A stretch of DNA of 64,000 nt, taken from the NCBI GenBank assembly GCA_907164885.2, contig OU015496.1:101050132-101114131 (forward strand), in the 5' to 3' direction. This stretch comes from Dolomedes plantarius (taxonomy: Eukaryota; Arthropoda; Arachnida; Araneae; Dolomedidae). Positions within the stretch are counted from its first letter, which is position 1. Every line of letters starts with the position of its first letter. This document shows positions 55,900 to 64,000 of this stretch, in pieces. The position numbers and the translations under genes are program-made. A model generated the notes under the pieces. That model did not search any database and was not told the origin of the DNA. It was given only the letters and a program-made list of their open reading frames with translations.

Positions 55900-58344
55900 A
55901 TGGCTTTTCTTGGTCGAGGAAAGAAAGAAGATCTAAAACTTTTAGCTGAAGAATTAGGTTTAGAAGTAAGGGCTGAATTTAAAATAGCCGACATCAAGAA
56001 CCTGATTATAGAGAGCAAAAATTATGAAGAAGATTTTGTCATGGAACAACTTACTGTAATCATAGACAGCAGGAAAGAACGAGAAGAAGAGAAGAAAAGG
56101 AGAGAAGAGCGAGAATTTGAGGAGAAGAAAAAGAGAGAAGAACGAGAATTTGAGGAGAAGAAAAAGAGAGAAGAACGAGAATTTGAGGAGCAGAAAAGGA
56201 GAAAAGAACATGAATTTGAATTGGAAAAATTAAGACTTGGAACTGTTGCAAGACCAGTTAGTAGTGAATCCTCCCGTTCGAAAGTTGACCTCCGGCAATT
56301 GATTCAAAGGTTTGATGAAAAAGAAAGCGATATTAGCTTGTACCTCCAACTTTTTGAGAGACAAGCTGAATGGGCACAGATTGAGTCTGTAGATTGGGTG
56401 TCCCATCTTCTAGGATTGCTTCCCTATGATGTAACAGAGTTGATAGCTCGTGAACCTGCAGAAGACGCTAAAAAGTACGAGCATGTCAAGAATTTGCTCC
56501 TGAAGAGGTTCAAACTTAGTCCTGAAAAATTTCGTCAGAAATTTGTTAAGCATCAGAGAGGTGCCGAGTCAACATGGGGAGACTATGTGTATGAACTGGA
56601 AAATTATTGCAGAGAGTGGGTGAAGGGTTTAGGAATCTCACCTTTTGAACAGTTACTTAAATTAATGGTAACTGATCAATTAAAACGCCGTGTTCCCGTC
56701 GAAATTCGTGATCACTTTATTGACGAATGGATCGAAATGATTTCTCCGAGTGATTTGGCATCAAAACTTGATGCTTATGAAAATGTCAGAGGGAATGTTA
56801 GAAAGAAAAATAATCTTAACAAAACTGAAGAAAGATTTGCTCCGAAGTCCAAACAGAAATTTGCTTCTGACTCTAGAGACAAGTTAGAGAATAACACTCA
56901 GGCTAGAGCTGAAGGCCAACAGAGGATAGAGCAACCCAGATGGCCAAAAAGAGATGAAAATTTTGAAAAAAGAAGACGACCACAATGTTATGAACGTGGC
57001 TCTTATCAGCACATCAGACCTCAGTGCCCTAAACTGAAGAAAATCCCGGAATCAGCTGCAAGCGTAAATCGAATCGGAGGAGGCGAAGACAAGTTTTTGC
57101 TACCCTATACCACGATGGGGCAAGTAAATGGATTTGACATGCCTATTTTACGGGATTCTGGAGCAAGTATAGACATTGTATGCCAAAAATACATCACTCC
57201 AAATATGTTTACTGGAGAACATGTATGGGTACAACAATCTTTAGATCTTGCTCCCACCTGTTTACCCTTAGCTGAAGTGAAACTGGTTGGTGACTTTGGA
57301 ATTGTTATCACGAAGGCAGCAGTAATTAGGGATGAATTAGATCAAGGCAGATATTTGTTAGGAAACAGAACTGCTTCTTTGCTAAATGACATGAAGGAAC
57401 AAAATGTTCTCCCATGCCAGTTGAATGCAATGAAGACAAGAAGGCAAAAACAGCTTCAAAGAGAGCTTGAAGAAAAAGAAGAAGCGACAACTGAATTAGA
57501 AAGTGCAACAGTCCATCAGGAAGATAGTGAGTTGGACAAGAATCAATCATTTCTTCCGTGTATAAAAGAGGATGACCCCTCCCTCTCACTTTTGAAAGTA
57601 GATAAGGAGACTTTTGCTATTGCACAGAAGCAATGCAAGGATTTGCAGCCATTGTTTGAAAAGGCAGGTGAAACCTCATCTGCAGATACGTCCAAAGAAA
57701 TTTATATCGTGAAAGGTAACTTGCTGTTGAAAAGAAAATTTGATAAAACCGGAAAACAAAGGCTATTACTAATTATTCCTGTAGAATATCGAGAGCGTTT
57801 AAAAGCTCTATGCCACGAAGGTACTTCAGCACATCTCGGCGAGACAAAGACCAGGGATATTTTGGCAAGACATTTTTTCTGGCCAAAGTGTTTCCAAGAG
57901 GTGGAAAATTATGTACGCAGTTGTGATGCTTGTCAGAGAGCAGGAAAACCAAATGACAAAAAGAAAGCTCCAATGAAAATTGTTCCTGTTATTCAAGAAG
58001 TTTTTTCTAAAATAAATGTAGATGCGTGTGGACCATTACCTGTTACACCTACTGGGAAGAAATATATAATCATTGCAATGTGTTTATCATCGAAATATCC
58101 GGATGCGGTCGCTGTCACAGATATTAGTTCAGTATCTGTTGTAGATGCTTTACTGCAAATTTTCAGCCGAATGGGGTTTCCAAAGGAAATTCAATGTGAC
58201 CAAGGAACATCCTTCATGAGTGCTCTTACAACGGAATTTTTGACACGATTTGGAATCAAGATTGCTCATTTGCTTAGAAGCCGCACCAGATTGGGAACAA
58301 CATATTCACTCAGCTCTCTTTGCATTACGAACTGTAACTCATGA
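55900..58344 (+). CDS. Gag-protease-integrase polyprotein (3' end frameshifted)
   Basis: The product would form the particle, process it and integrate the DNA copy. I chose the ATG at 55900 (MAFLGRGKKEDLKLLAEELG); the frame is open 10 codons further upstream without ATG. In order: a charged coiled coil (residues 55-115) with three 11-residue REEREFEEKKK-type repeats; a SCAN-like capsid domain (about 135-225, with LFERQAEWAQ and WVSHLLGLLPYDV); a zinc knuckle with Cys363, His371 and Cys376 but Arg366 in place of the second Cys; an aspartic protease motif RDSGAS (Asp419); the integrase HHCC finger (His639, His645, Cys675, Cys678); and integrase core Asp708 and Asp767. The expected Glu about 36 residues after Asp767 is missing: after GIKIAH the frame shifts into a short unrelated tail. 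So Gag and protease may be made, but the integrase is dead. Confidence 0.9.
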   Translation: MAFLGRGKKEDLKLLAEELGLEVRAEFKIADIKNLIIESKNYEEDFVMEQLTVIIDSRKEREEEKKRREEREFEEKKKREEREFEEKKKREEREFEEQKRRKEHEFELEKLRLGTVARPVSSESSRSKVDLRQLIQRFDEKESDISLYLQLFERQAEWAQIESVDWVSHLLGLLPYDVTELIAREPAEDAKKYEHVKNLLLKRFKLSPEKFRQKFVKHQRGAESTWGDYVYELENYCREWVKGLGISPFEQLLKLMVTDQLKRRVPVEIRDHFIDEWIEMISPSDLASKLDAYENVRGNVRKKNNLNKTEERFAPKSKQKFASDSRDKLENNTQARAEGQQRIEQPRWPKRDENFEKRRRPQCYERGSYQHIRPQCPKLKKIPESAASVNRIGGGEDKFLLPYTTMGQVNGFDMPILRDSGASIDIVCQKYITPNMFTGEHVWVQQSLDLAPTCLPLAEVKLVGDFGIVITKAAVIRDELDQGRYLLGNRTASLLNDMKEQNVLPCQLNAMKTRRQKQLQRELEEKEEATTELESATVHQEDSELDKNQSFLPCIKEDDPSLSLLKVDKETFAIAQKQCKDLQPLFEKAGETSSADTSKEIYIVKGNLLLKRKFDKTGKQRLLLIIPVEYRERLKALCHEGTSAHLGETKTRDILARHFFWPKCFQEVENYVRSCDACQRAGKPNDKKKAPMKIVPVIQEVFSKINVDACGPLPVTPTGKKYIIIAMCLSSKYPDAVAVTDISSVSVVDALLQIFSRMGFPKEIQCDQGTSFMSALTTEFLTRFGIKIAHLLRSRTRLGTTYSLSSLCITNCNS

Positions 58345-60292
58345 AAGCACAGGGTTTACACCAGCGGAGTTAGTACATGGCAAGAATTTGAGAACTCCCC
58401 TGACATTATTGTATGAGAGTTGGTTGCATTCGCCTGAAGTTGAGAATGCAGTTGTCGAATACGTTTTTGAATTGCTAAATAGACTTAAGAGATGTCAAGA
58501 GCTTGCGGTTGAAAAAATGGAAGAGGTTCAAAGTAAACGAAAGACGTGGTATGATAAGAACGCTGTGAAAAGAGAGTTTAAAGAAGGAGATTTAGTTCTC
58601 ATTTTGGCTACAAATAAAACAAATAAGCTGGCAGTCCAGTGGACCGGACCAGGAACAATTCTGAGTAAGATTTCGGATACTAACTACATCGTCAGCACGC
58701 CGAATAAGAAAGAAACGTCCCAAATTTATCATGTAAACCTTTTGAAACCCTACCATTCGAGACCAGAATTGATTAATTTTCTAGATTGTAGGGAAGCTGT
58801 TGAACAACCAGAGCTTTACATTGATTTCCCAAGCATGGAGTCAAATCCCAATATTTTTAATTTTGCTGAAATTGTCCAAGAGAGTCAGTTGGAGAAAAGA
58901 TTGGAATCCTGTCAAATTCAGCAGTTGCAGGATCTTTTATTAAAATATTCTAAAGCCTTTTCTAATAAGCCTGGTATGACATATCTGGTTGAACATGACA
59001 TAGAATTAATAGATGATAAATCGGTAAGAGCAAAACCATATCGAATGTCTCCCAGACAGACTGAAATTTTGAGATGCGAAATTGAAAAGATGTTGCAATA
59101 TAAAGTCATTGAGGTTGGAGTATCTGATTACACATCTCCCATGATCCTTGTAGAGGTTCCAGGCAGAGATCCGAGACCATGCATTGACTATCGCAGGCGA
59201 AATGAAGTCACAAAGACTGAATATTTTCCTCTCCCAAACATCGAAGAAAGAGTAGAACTTGTTTCTTCGGCGAAATTCATTACTGTCCTAGACCTTGCCA
59301 AGGGGTACTGGCAGATACCTCTCAGTCAAAGATCGCAAAAATTGGCGGCATTTGTTACCAGTTTTGGAAGTTATCGTCCTTTACGAATGCCATTCGGGCT
59401 AAAGAATGCCCCGTACTTTTTTAGCAAAATGATGGCTGAATTATTGCAAGGGTGTGAAGAATTCGCCGTGCCATATTTAGATGATGTAGCAATTTTTTCT
59501 AGTGATTGGGAAGATCACGTTAAACATTTAGATAAAGTCCTAAACAGAATTTCAAAATCCAACCTAACAATTAAACCTTCAAAGTGTATGTTTGCACAAG
59601 AATATGTCAAATATTTGGGACACTATATTGGACAGAACCAAAGAAGACCTGCCGAGTTAAAAGTCCAAGCTATCAAACAGTTCCCAGCTCCATCTACTAA
59701 AACTGAAATACGAGCTTTCCTTGGGTTAGCCGGCTATTATCGCCGATATATTCCCATGTTTTCGGTAATTGCTGCACCTTTAACTGAAGCTTTGAAAGGA
59801 AAAAATAAAAGAGGGTGTATAAATTGGTCGCCAGAGTGTGAGTCTGCTTTTCACGAATTAAAAAGGATTCTTAGTTGTCAACCAGTCTTATATGCACCTG
59901 ATTTTAGTCGAGAATTTTTACTTCAAACCGATGCTTCCGATTTAGGAATGGGAATCGTTCTTTCTCAGGTGGACGACCAAGGAGAAGAACATCCAGTGCT
60001 GTTTCTCAGTAAGAAATTCTCTGAAACGGAAAGACGTTATTCTACCACTGAGAAGGAATGTGCCGCTATCGTTTGGGCTGTAAAGAAACTGCATTGTTAT
60101 CTTGATGGACAAAAATTCAAAATACAAACCGACCACAATCCATTAGTGTGGCTCAGTACAAATGCCAGCTCAAACCCCAGATTAATGCGTTGGGCATTAG
60201 GACTTCAACCATACAATTATGAAGTAGTGCATCGTCGAGGAACTTTACACAAAAATGCTGATAGCCTTAGCCGTGTTTTATGGCTAGATTAA
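58265..60292 (+). pseudogene. Integrase C-terminus, reverse transcriptase and RNase H in a shifted frame
   Basis: Continues the pol polyprotein in the next frame after the integrase deletion; the frame has no start codon of its own that I trust. It opens with the late integrase core (LEAAPDWEQHIHSALFALRT), then a GPY/F module (VQWTGPGTILSKI, HVNLLKPYHS), then reverse transcriptase: KPYRMSPRQ, VLDLAKGYWQIPL, RMPFGLKNAPYFF and YLDD at 59474-59485. RNase H follows with TDASDLGMGIVLS, TEKECAAIVWAVKK and TDHNPLVWL, ending SLSRVLWLD and TAA. These catalytic motifs look complete and the frame is open for about 675 codons. Expression would need a frameshift at the deletion scar. Confidence 0.9.
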
Positions 60293-60647
60293 ACGAAAAA
60301 AAAATTCCTTTCTCACTGTTTAATTTTGTTTATTTTATGAAGTTTATTTTTGTAAAGACTGTTCGTTTTGCTTGTTTTTATTTGCCTAAGAAAAGAAATA
60401 GTAGAAAAGGAAGGTTTCTGTTGTAAACAATATTAAACTATTGTACTAATTCCATAATAATTTCTTCCTGTTATTAGTATATGTTGAATTTTGTGTTATG
60501 TATGATTTCTATTACTTATAGCATTTAAGGTATTTTAAGTTTATGTATTGCCACTGTAACTTTCAGCCTTGGCACTGCACTGTTTTCTTTCGCTGTGTTT
60601 TGTTTTTCCCTACCTTTTCTCGCAGAACAACCTGCTCGAAAAGTCCT
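60293..60647 (+). other. Retrotransposon 3' untranslated region, no env
   Basis: AT-rich stretch between the pol stop codon and the polypurine tract. No frame resembles an envelope protein. Confidence 0.75.
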
Positions 60648-60663
60648 AGGGGAGGAGAGGAGT
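60648..60663 (+). other. Polypurine tract
   Basis: AGGGGAGGAGAGGAG directly before the 3' LTR, the usual plus-strand primer of gypsy elements. Confidence 0.85.
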
Positions 60664-60955
60664 TGTACCGTACTATATCTCACCCCCAAAAAGTCTGCAT
60701 GGGAGTTAAGTCCCCCGAGCTGTTTCTAAGCGCATGCGTCAAGAAGAAAAGAATTGGTGGGGAGAAGGTCATTACCCTCTTGTGAGAGGGGACGTTTGAG
60801 CGATAAGCTTGAGTGTGGTGATGTGTTTTACTTCTTGTATATAATTCTGTTGTATATAGTGTGTGTGTGTTCTGTGCCTTAAATAAAGTGAAGAAAACGC
60901 TACCTGATGTCTTTCCTAATGTGAAAGTGTGATTTATTGGCCAAGTTACGGTACA
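60664..60955 (+). mobile_element. 3' LTR
   Basis: 292 bp, TGTACCGTAC to TTACGGTACA, one difference from the 5' LTR. Followed by the GCGC target copy and the rest of the Tc1 transposase gene. Confidence 0.95.
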
Positions 60956-61137
60956 GCGCTAAAGGGGGTCCAACGGAGTATTAACTCCTCCGTTCTTTTG
61001 CCTTTTTCTCTGAAATAAATTATCCTTTTTCTTTGATTTTCTTATCATTTACTTATATCAAAGTAGTCATTACGTATGTAAAATTTGGTTTCCTTTTGAC
61101 GACTCCTTCTTGGTGCGCTAATTTTTTTGTCCATGAG

Positions 61138-61779
61138 TGTGTATATATATCTGTTTGAAAATAGTTCCAAAGTTGTTTTTTACAACTAAAAAACCATTTA
61201 TGAAGCTTCTACGAATTAAGTAATGAAGATAAGTGTAGCAATAAACTTCGGAAAAAACTGTTTTTCTGAAAACAGATTTTTCAAGGTTTTTAGATTTTTA
61301 AAATGCTCCATGTGACTTAATATTTCTTCAAAACTCATGAAATTTATAAGGAAGAATCCCGATACTGTTTACAAAGAAACTGGGTATGCATTTTTCAATT
61401 CGACTTCATTAAGTTAATTAAATTTGATTTATATCTTATTAAAAGGCAAAATTTTGATGAAAATCGGGATGGAATTCTGAAAAAAAATCTCTCAAAAATT
61501 AACTATTCAAAGGATTAAATAATCGATTCCCAGATTTGTTTGCAATACTATTTAAAGGATTAAAATGCTAAATTGGGAAAATATCTCAAAAATTAAGTCG
61601 CAAGGAGCATTTTAAAATTTTTTTTATAAACTTTAAATTTAAAAAACTTAAAATTATAACAAGATTGGAAATTTCTTTTAAAGTATTCTATATAATTATG
61701 GTGAAATGTATATATGTACAAAATTTCATATCTCTATGATAAAAACTAGAAAAAGTAAATTTTAACGTCCACTGTTCCC
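61138..61779. other. Anonymous AT-rich DNA
   Basis: No gene or repeat boundary recognised. Confidence 0.4.
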
Positions 61780-61858
61780 TTAATGATGCGTGTCGGGATC
61801 CGATGACCCTCAGAACCGAATTCCAGCACGCTACCACATGGCTACCTCGATCCCTCAT
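61780..61858 (-). repeat. tRNA-like SINE head
   Basis: Minus strand: GGTAGCCATGTGGTAGCGTG contains an A box, and CGGATCCCGACACG stands near the B-box position. A SINE body was not delimited. Confidence 0.4.
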
Positions 61859-63104
61859 TAAATATATTATTGAATCTTATTCAGTTTTATGTGTTTACTC
61901 TCCAGTATTGAGCTAAATATTTTTATTTTCATTACATCACGACGCTGTGTATGAACTCAATTAAAATCGACATCATACGACATTTAATAATTTTTTCAGA
62001 GTGCCCCTAGGTAACTTATCAGCTGACGTAGTAGATCCTAAGTTCCGTGGTTAGCTATGGGAAATTTCCCCTTTCAGTAACTTTCTCAGTCAGAGAACAG
62101 CAAAATATTATCTGTTTTGCATGTGAAGGAAGGCATTTAAATACATACTGCGAGTAGTTTTTAAAATTTTGATTCTTTGTTGCAGGTAATTTTTTTAGAA
62201 GTTATTGATGTTTATCACTACAATACTAAATGGAAAAATTTTTTTGAAAAACCCTTAAGACGCATTTACAAATCTATTTTCAAATGCAGAAAACAGATGT
62301 TAAAAAAATTAGCATTTGTTAATCTGTGATTAAAGAAAAATAACTAGAGGAAAATTCACCGTAGCCTAACAAGGGGATTGGAATATCTGCAATGTCAACT
62401 GACTCATTGCCGTAAGTATTTTCCTGTTGACATCAGGGTATTAACCCTATGCATGCATGACTTTTTACTTTTTTTCTATTATTTAAAATCTAGGTTTTTA
62501 ATCATAAATTAAAAGTAAAATACTGAACTAAAATTAAAACGAATTAACAAACACGTTTTAAAACTCGTTCCTCCCATTTTTTTTAAGTAAGCACATTTAG
62601 TTTAATTTATGATGTTAAGAATGAATATTTGCTCTTAAGCAAATGGCAACACCGTGCAGTGTAGGGTTGAGTAGAGCAACATTATGATGAAAATGAAATA
62701 TTCTATTTAGAAGAGAAATTGCATAAGCTACTTTAAAATAATATGATTTAGATCCTATTGTATTTAATTTATATTAATTATCTCTTAAAAAAGTGTTGAT
62801 TACCATAACCATAGCAAAAACCTTTGACGTCTGCTATTTGTTTCTTCAGATCATTTCTTTTAAAAACGGTTGTTTGAGGTTTTCATCAGAAATTTTAGAT
62901 TATAAAAATCCTAGAGGATTTTATACCTAAACAAATTTAATTTTCGGATAACATGCTAATTGTTTTGAAATTTATGAAAGTAAGAAAGTGGAACCCTTTT
63001 TTTTTGCATAGTGTTACCGCATAAATTCAGACAGCCAGAAATTTCGTGGTATGAACAAACCAGAGTTGTAGCTAAAATGAACAATTTATTGATGAATGTA
63101 CTTG
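61859..63104. other. Anonymous AT-rich DNA
   Basis: No coding frame recognised in about 1.2 kb. Confidence 0.4.
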
Positions 63105-63106
63105 AT

Positions 63107-63370
63107 TGTCGCCCGGTGGTGCAGTGGTTAAAAGCTTCAAACTGCCCTACCAAAGGTTCAGGGTTCGATCCTGCGACTGAGCAAGGTGGACTCAGTCTTT
63201 CATCCCTTGAATGAGTCGATAAATGAGGATCAAGCTTGCTTGGGAACAAAACTCTGGAGGTCCCACATCAGGACCTCCAGACGTGGGACCTCCTTAGTCA
63301 GGTTGACCACCTGACTGAGACATAAGCTGTATGGCACCACAACGGTGAAGAAAGCGGCCCACGGTCAAGA
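63107..63370 (+). repeat. tRNA-derived SINE family C
   Basis: Head GGTGGTGCAGTGGTTAAAAG (A box) and GGGTTCGATCCTG (B box, 63161-63173). The body contains two small palindromes: 'aggtccc'/'gggacct' repeats at 63256-63293 and 'cagg..gacca/cctgactg' at 63299-63320. It ends in a duplicated 'aagaaagcgg' segment. Confidence 0.7.
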
Positions 63371-63516
63371 AAGCGGAGAAGGGCAACCCCGGCCTTTGTT
63401 CACGGCGGATTGTTGTGCCATGAGTTTAATTTTGTTTAGTACTTGATTGTAGCTGTCGTAAGGTTGATTGGGGTGGTCGTGATTTAGTATAGTGGTAGGC
63501 GATGATACCATTACTC

Positions 63517-64000
63517 TGAATTCTAAATAATACAGTGATTTATTAACATAAACACATATATGATTATACATTAACTTATATTACTGATAATTATTAACAT
63601 CAAGAACAAACACTCACTATCAAATTGATTATTCAATTATATCACTTCATTCATTTAATTTGCTATTATTCTCAGTACGCAATTTACTACTTCGTAGTTT
63701 TAGCCTGTATTATATGACTCGGGGATTTATAGACTTTTTGGCAATAGGTAATGAAAGGTTACCTCCATTTTTGCAGACTGCAGAGGGAAACATTTGCCGG
63801 CGTATTCACTTGCATCGATTGGGGTATCTTTTATCGGGATTCGATTTTCTCCGGAGAACGCAATCATCAGAATCGCTGTATGGCGCGGGAAGAAGCGGGC
63901 TTTAACGGCAGGATCGGTTCTCCATCGTTGGCTTGTAGGGGTCAGGCAATCTATCTTGGCTCCGAAGCTCATCTATTCTCTTCTAATCGCTAGCTTGCAG
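63517..64000 (-). mobile_element. Probable minus-strand LTR, cut by the window edge
   Basis: Read on the minus strand, TATAAATCCCCGAG (near 63727) could be a TATA box, AATAAATCACTG (near 63538) a poly(A) signal, and the LTR would end GAATTCA at 63517. Six bases later TGGTATCATCGCC (63510-63498) resembles the Met-tRNA primer site of Ty1/copia elements. Only about 130 bp of internal sequence follows before the SINE. The other LTR boundary lies beyond the window or was not recognised. Confidence 0.4.

Larger units (their letters stand above)
54365..60955 (+). mobile_element. Gmr1-like Ty3/gypsy LTR retrotransposon, recent insertion
   Basis: Two 292-bp LTRs enclose a leader, gag-protease-integrase and reverse transcriptase-RNase H frames. 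The direct repeat GCGC (54361-54364; 60956-60959) is a 4-bp target duplication, as is usual for gypsy elements. The integrase precedes the reverse transcriptase, the order described for Gmr1-type elements. No env frame is present between RNase H and the 3' LTR. Damage: integrase deletion at about 58263-58275 with a frame change, and one altered zinc-knuckle Cys. Confidence 0.93.
53134..61137 (+). mobile_element. Tc1-like transposon split by an LTR retrotransposon
   Basis: CTCATGGACAAAAAAATTAG at the left and the same in inverse at 61107-61137 are its ends, TA-flanked at the left. Left part 53134-54364, right part 60960-61137. Without the 6.6-kb insert it is about 1.41 kb, a normal Tc1 size. 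The transposase gene crosses the insertion point. Confidence 0.88.

Noticed and set aside
55960..56251. Minus-strand frames rich in Phe and Leu
   Set aside because: They are antisense of the Glu/Lys/Arg coiled coil in the gag gene.
60293..60660. An envelope gene making the young gypsy element an endogenous retrovirus
   Set aside because: Only about 370 AT-rich bases with stops in all frames separate RNase H from the 3' LTR.

Overview
This window is eukaryotic, AT-rich and almost entirely built of transposable elements. No intact host gene was recognised. The mixture suggests an arthropod, most probably an arachnid such as a spider: Tc1/mariner elements with TA target duplications, Tigger/pogo, hAT, PIF/Harbinger and piggyBac-type elements, Helitron ends, several tRNA-headed SINEs, non-LTR retrotransposon debris, Ty3/gypsy elements with SCAN-like capsids, and many long (TA)n tracts. 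The assignment rests on my recollection of these families, not on a search.

Layout. 0.2-5.3 kb: a mariner derivative, two TA-flanked inverted-repeat elements, a possible solo LTR, a non-LTR 3' end and a SINE. 5.7-11.4 kb: two copies of a repeat with TTAA-flanked ends and a microsatellite-rich interior, a Tigger element (7129-9599) with a SINE inside it, a reverse-transcriptase remnant and a Helitron. 11.8-20 kb: a long-arm foldback element, a mariner remnant, a SINE, a 1.86-kb foldback, and small inverted repeats. 20.4-22.8 kb: a SINE split by a Harbinger element, itself split by a hAT-type MITE. 23-34.6 kb: Tigger-type MITE, Helitron, Tc1 element with long arms, a third copy of the microsatellite repeat, a second copy of the long-arm foldback, and two inversely oriented hAT relatives. 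34.6-43.6 kb: mostly anonymous AT-rich DNA with small MITEs, tandem repeats and a SINE. 44-47.1 kb: a deleted DUF4817-type transposon and a gypsy element with one LTR and a broken gag-protease. 47.8-49.8 kb: a hAT element with a pogo-type element nested in it. 51.4-53.1 kb: a SINE fragment and a Tc1 transposon. 53.1-61.1 kb: a second Tc1 transposon whose transposase gene is split by a 6.6-kb LTR retrotransposon. 61-64 kb: SINEs, anonymous DNA and a probable minus-strand LTR running off the edge.

The most informative unit is the LTR retrotransposon at 54365-60955. Its two 292-bp LTRs differ at one position by my reading, so it inserted recently. Its pol order is protease, integrase, reverse transcriptase, RNase H, the Gmr1-type order, and its capsid resembles the SCAN domain. 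Its integrase has lost the segment carrying the catalytic Glu, and the Gag zinc knuckle has Cys replaced by Arg. Its 1.2-kb 5' leader contains about a dozen copies of a short hairpin with a constant UCAU-like loop and stems that vary in a base-pair-compensated way. I found no previously known function for that array and regard it as the best candidate for something undescribed.

The elements do not form a pathway. They record layers of insertion that can be ordered in time: Tc1 before gypsy; SINE before Harbinger before hAT MITE; Tigger before SINE; hAT before SINE and piggyBac MITE; mariner before hAT MITE. Boundaries were read by eye; where a target duplication was found they should be accurate to a few bases, elsewhere to tens of bases.
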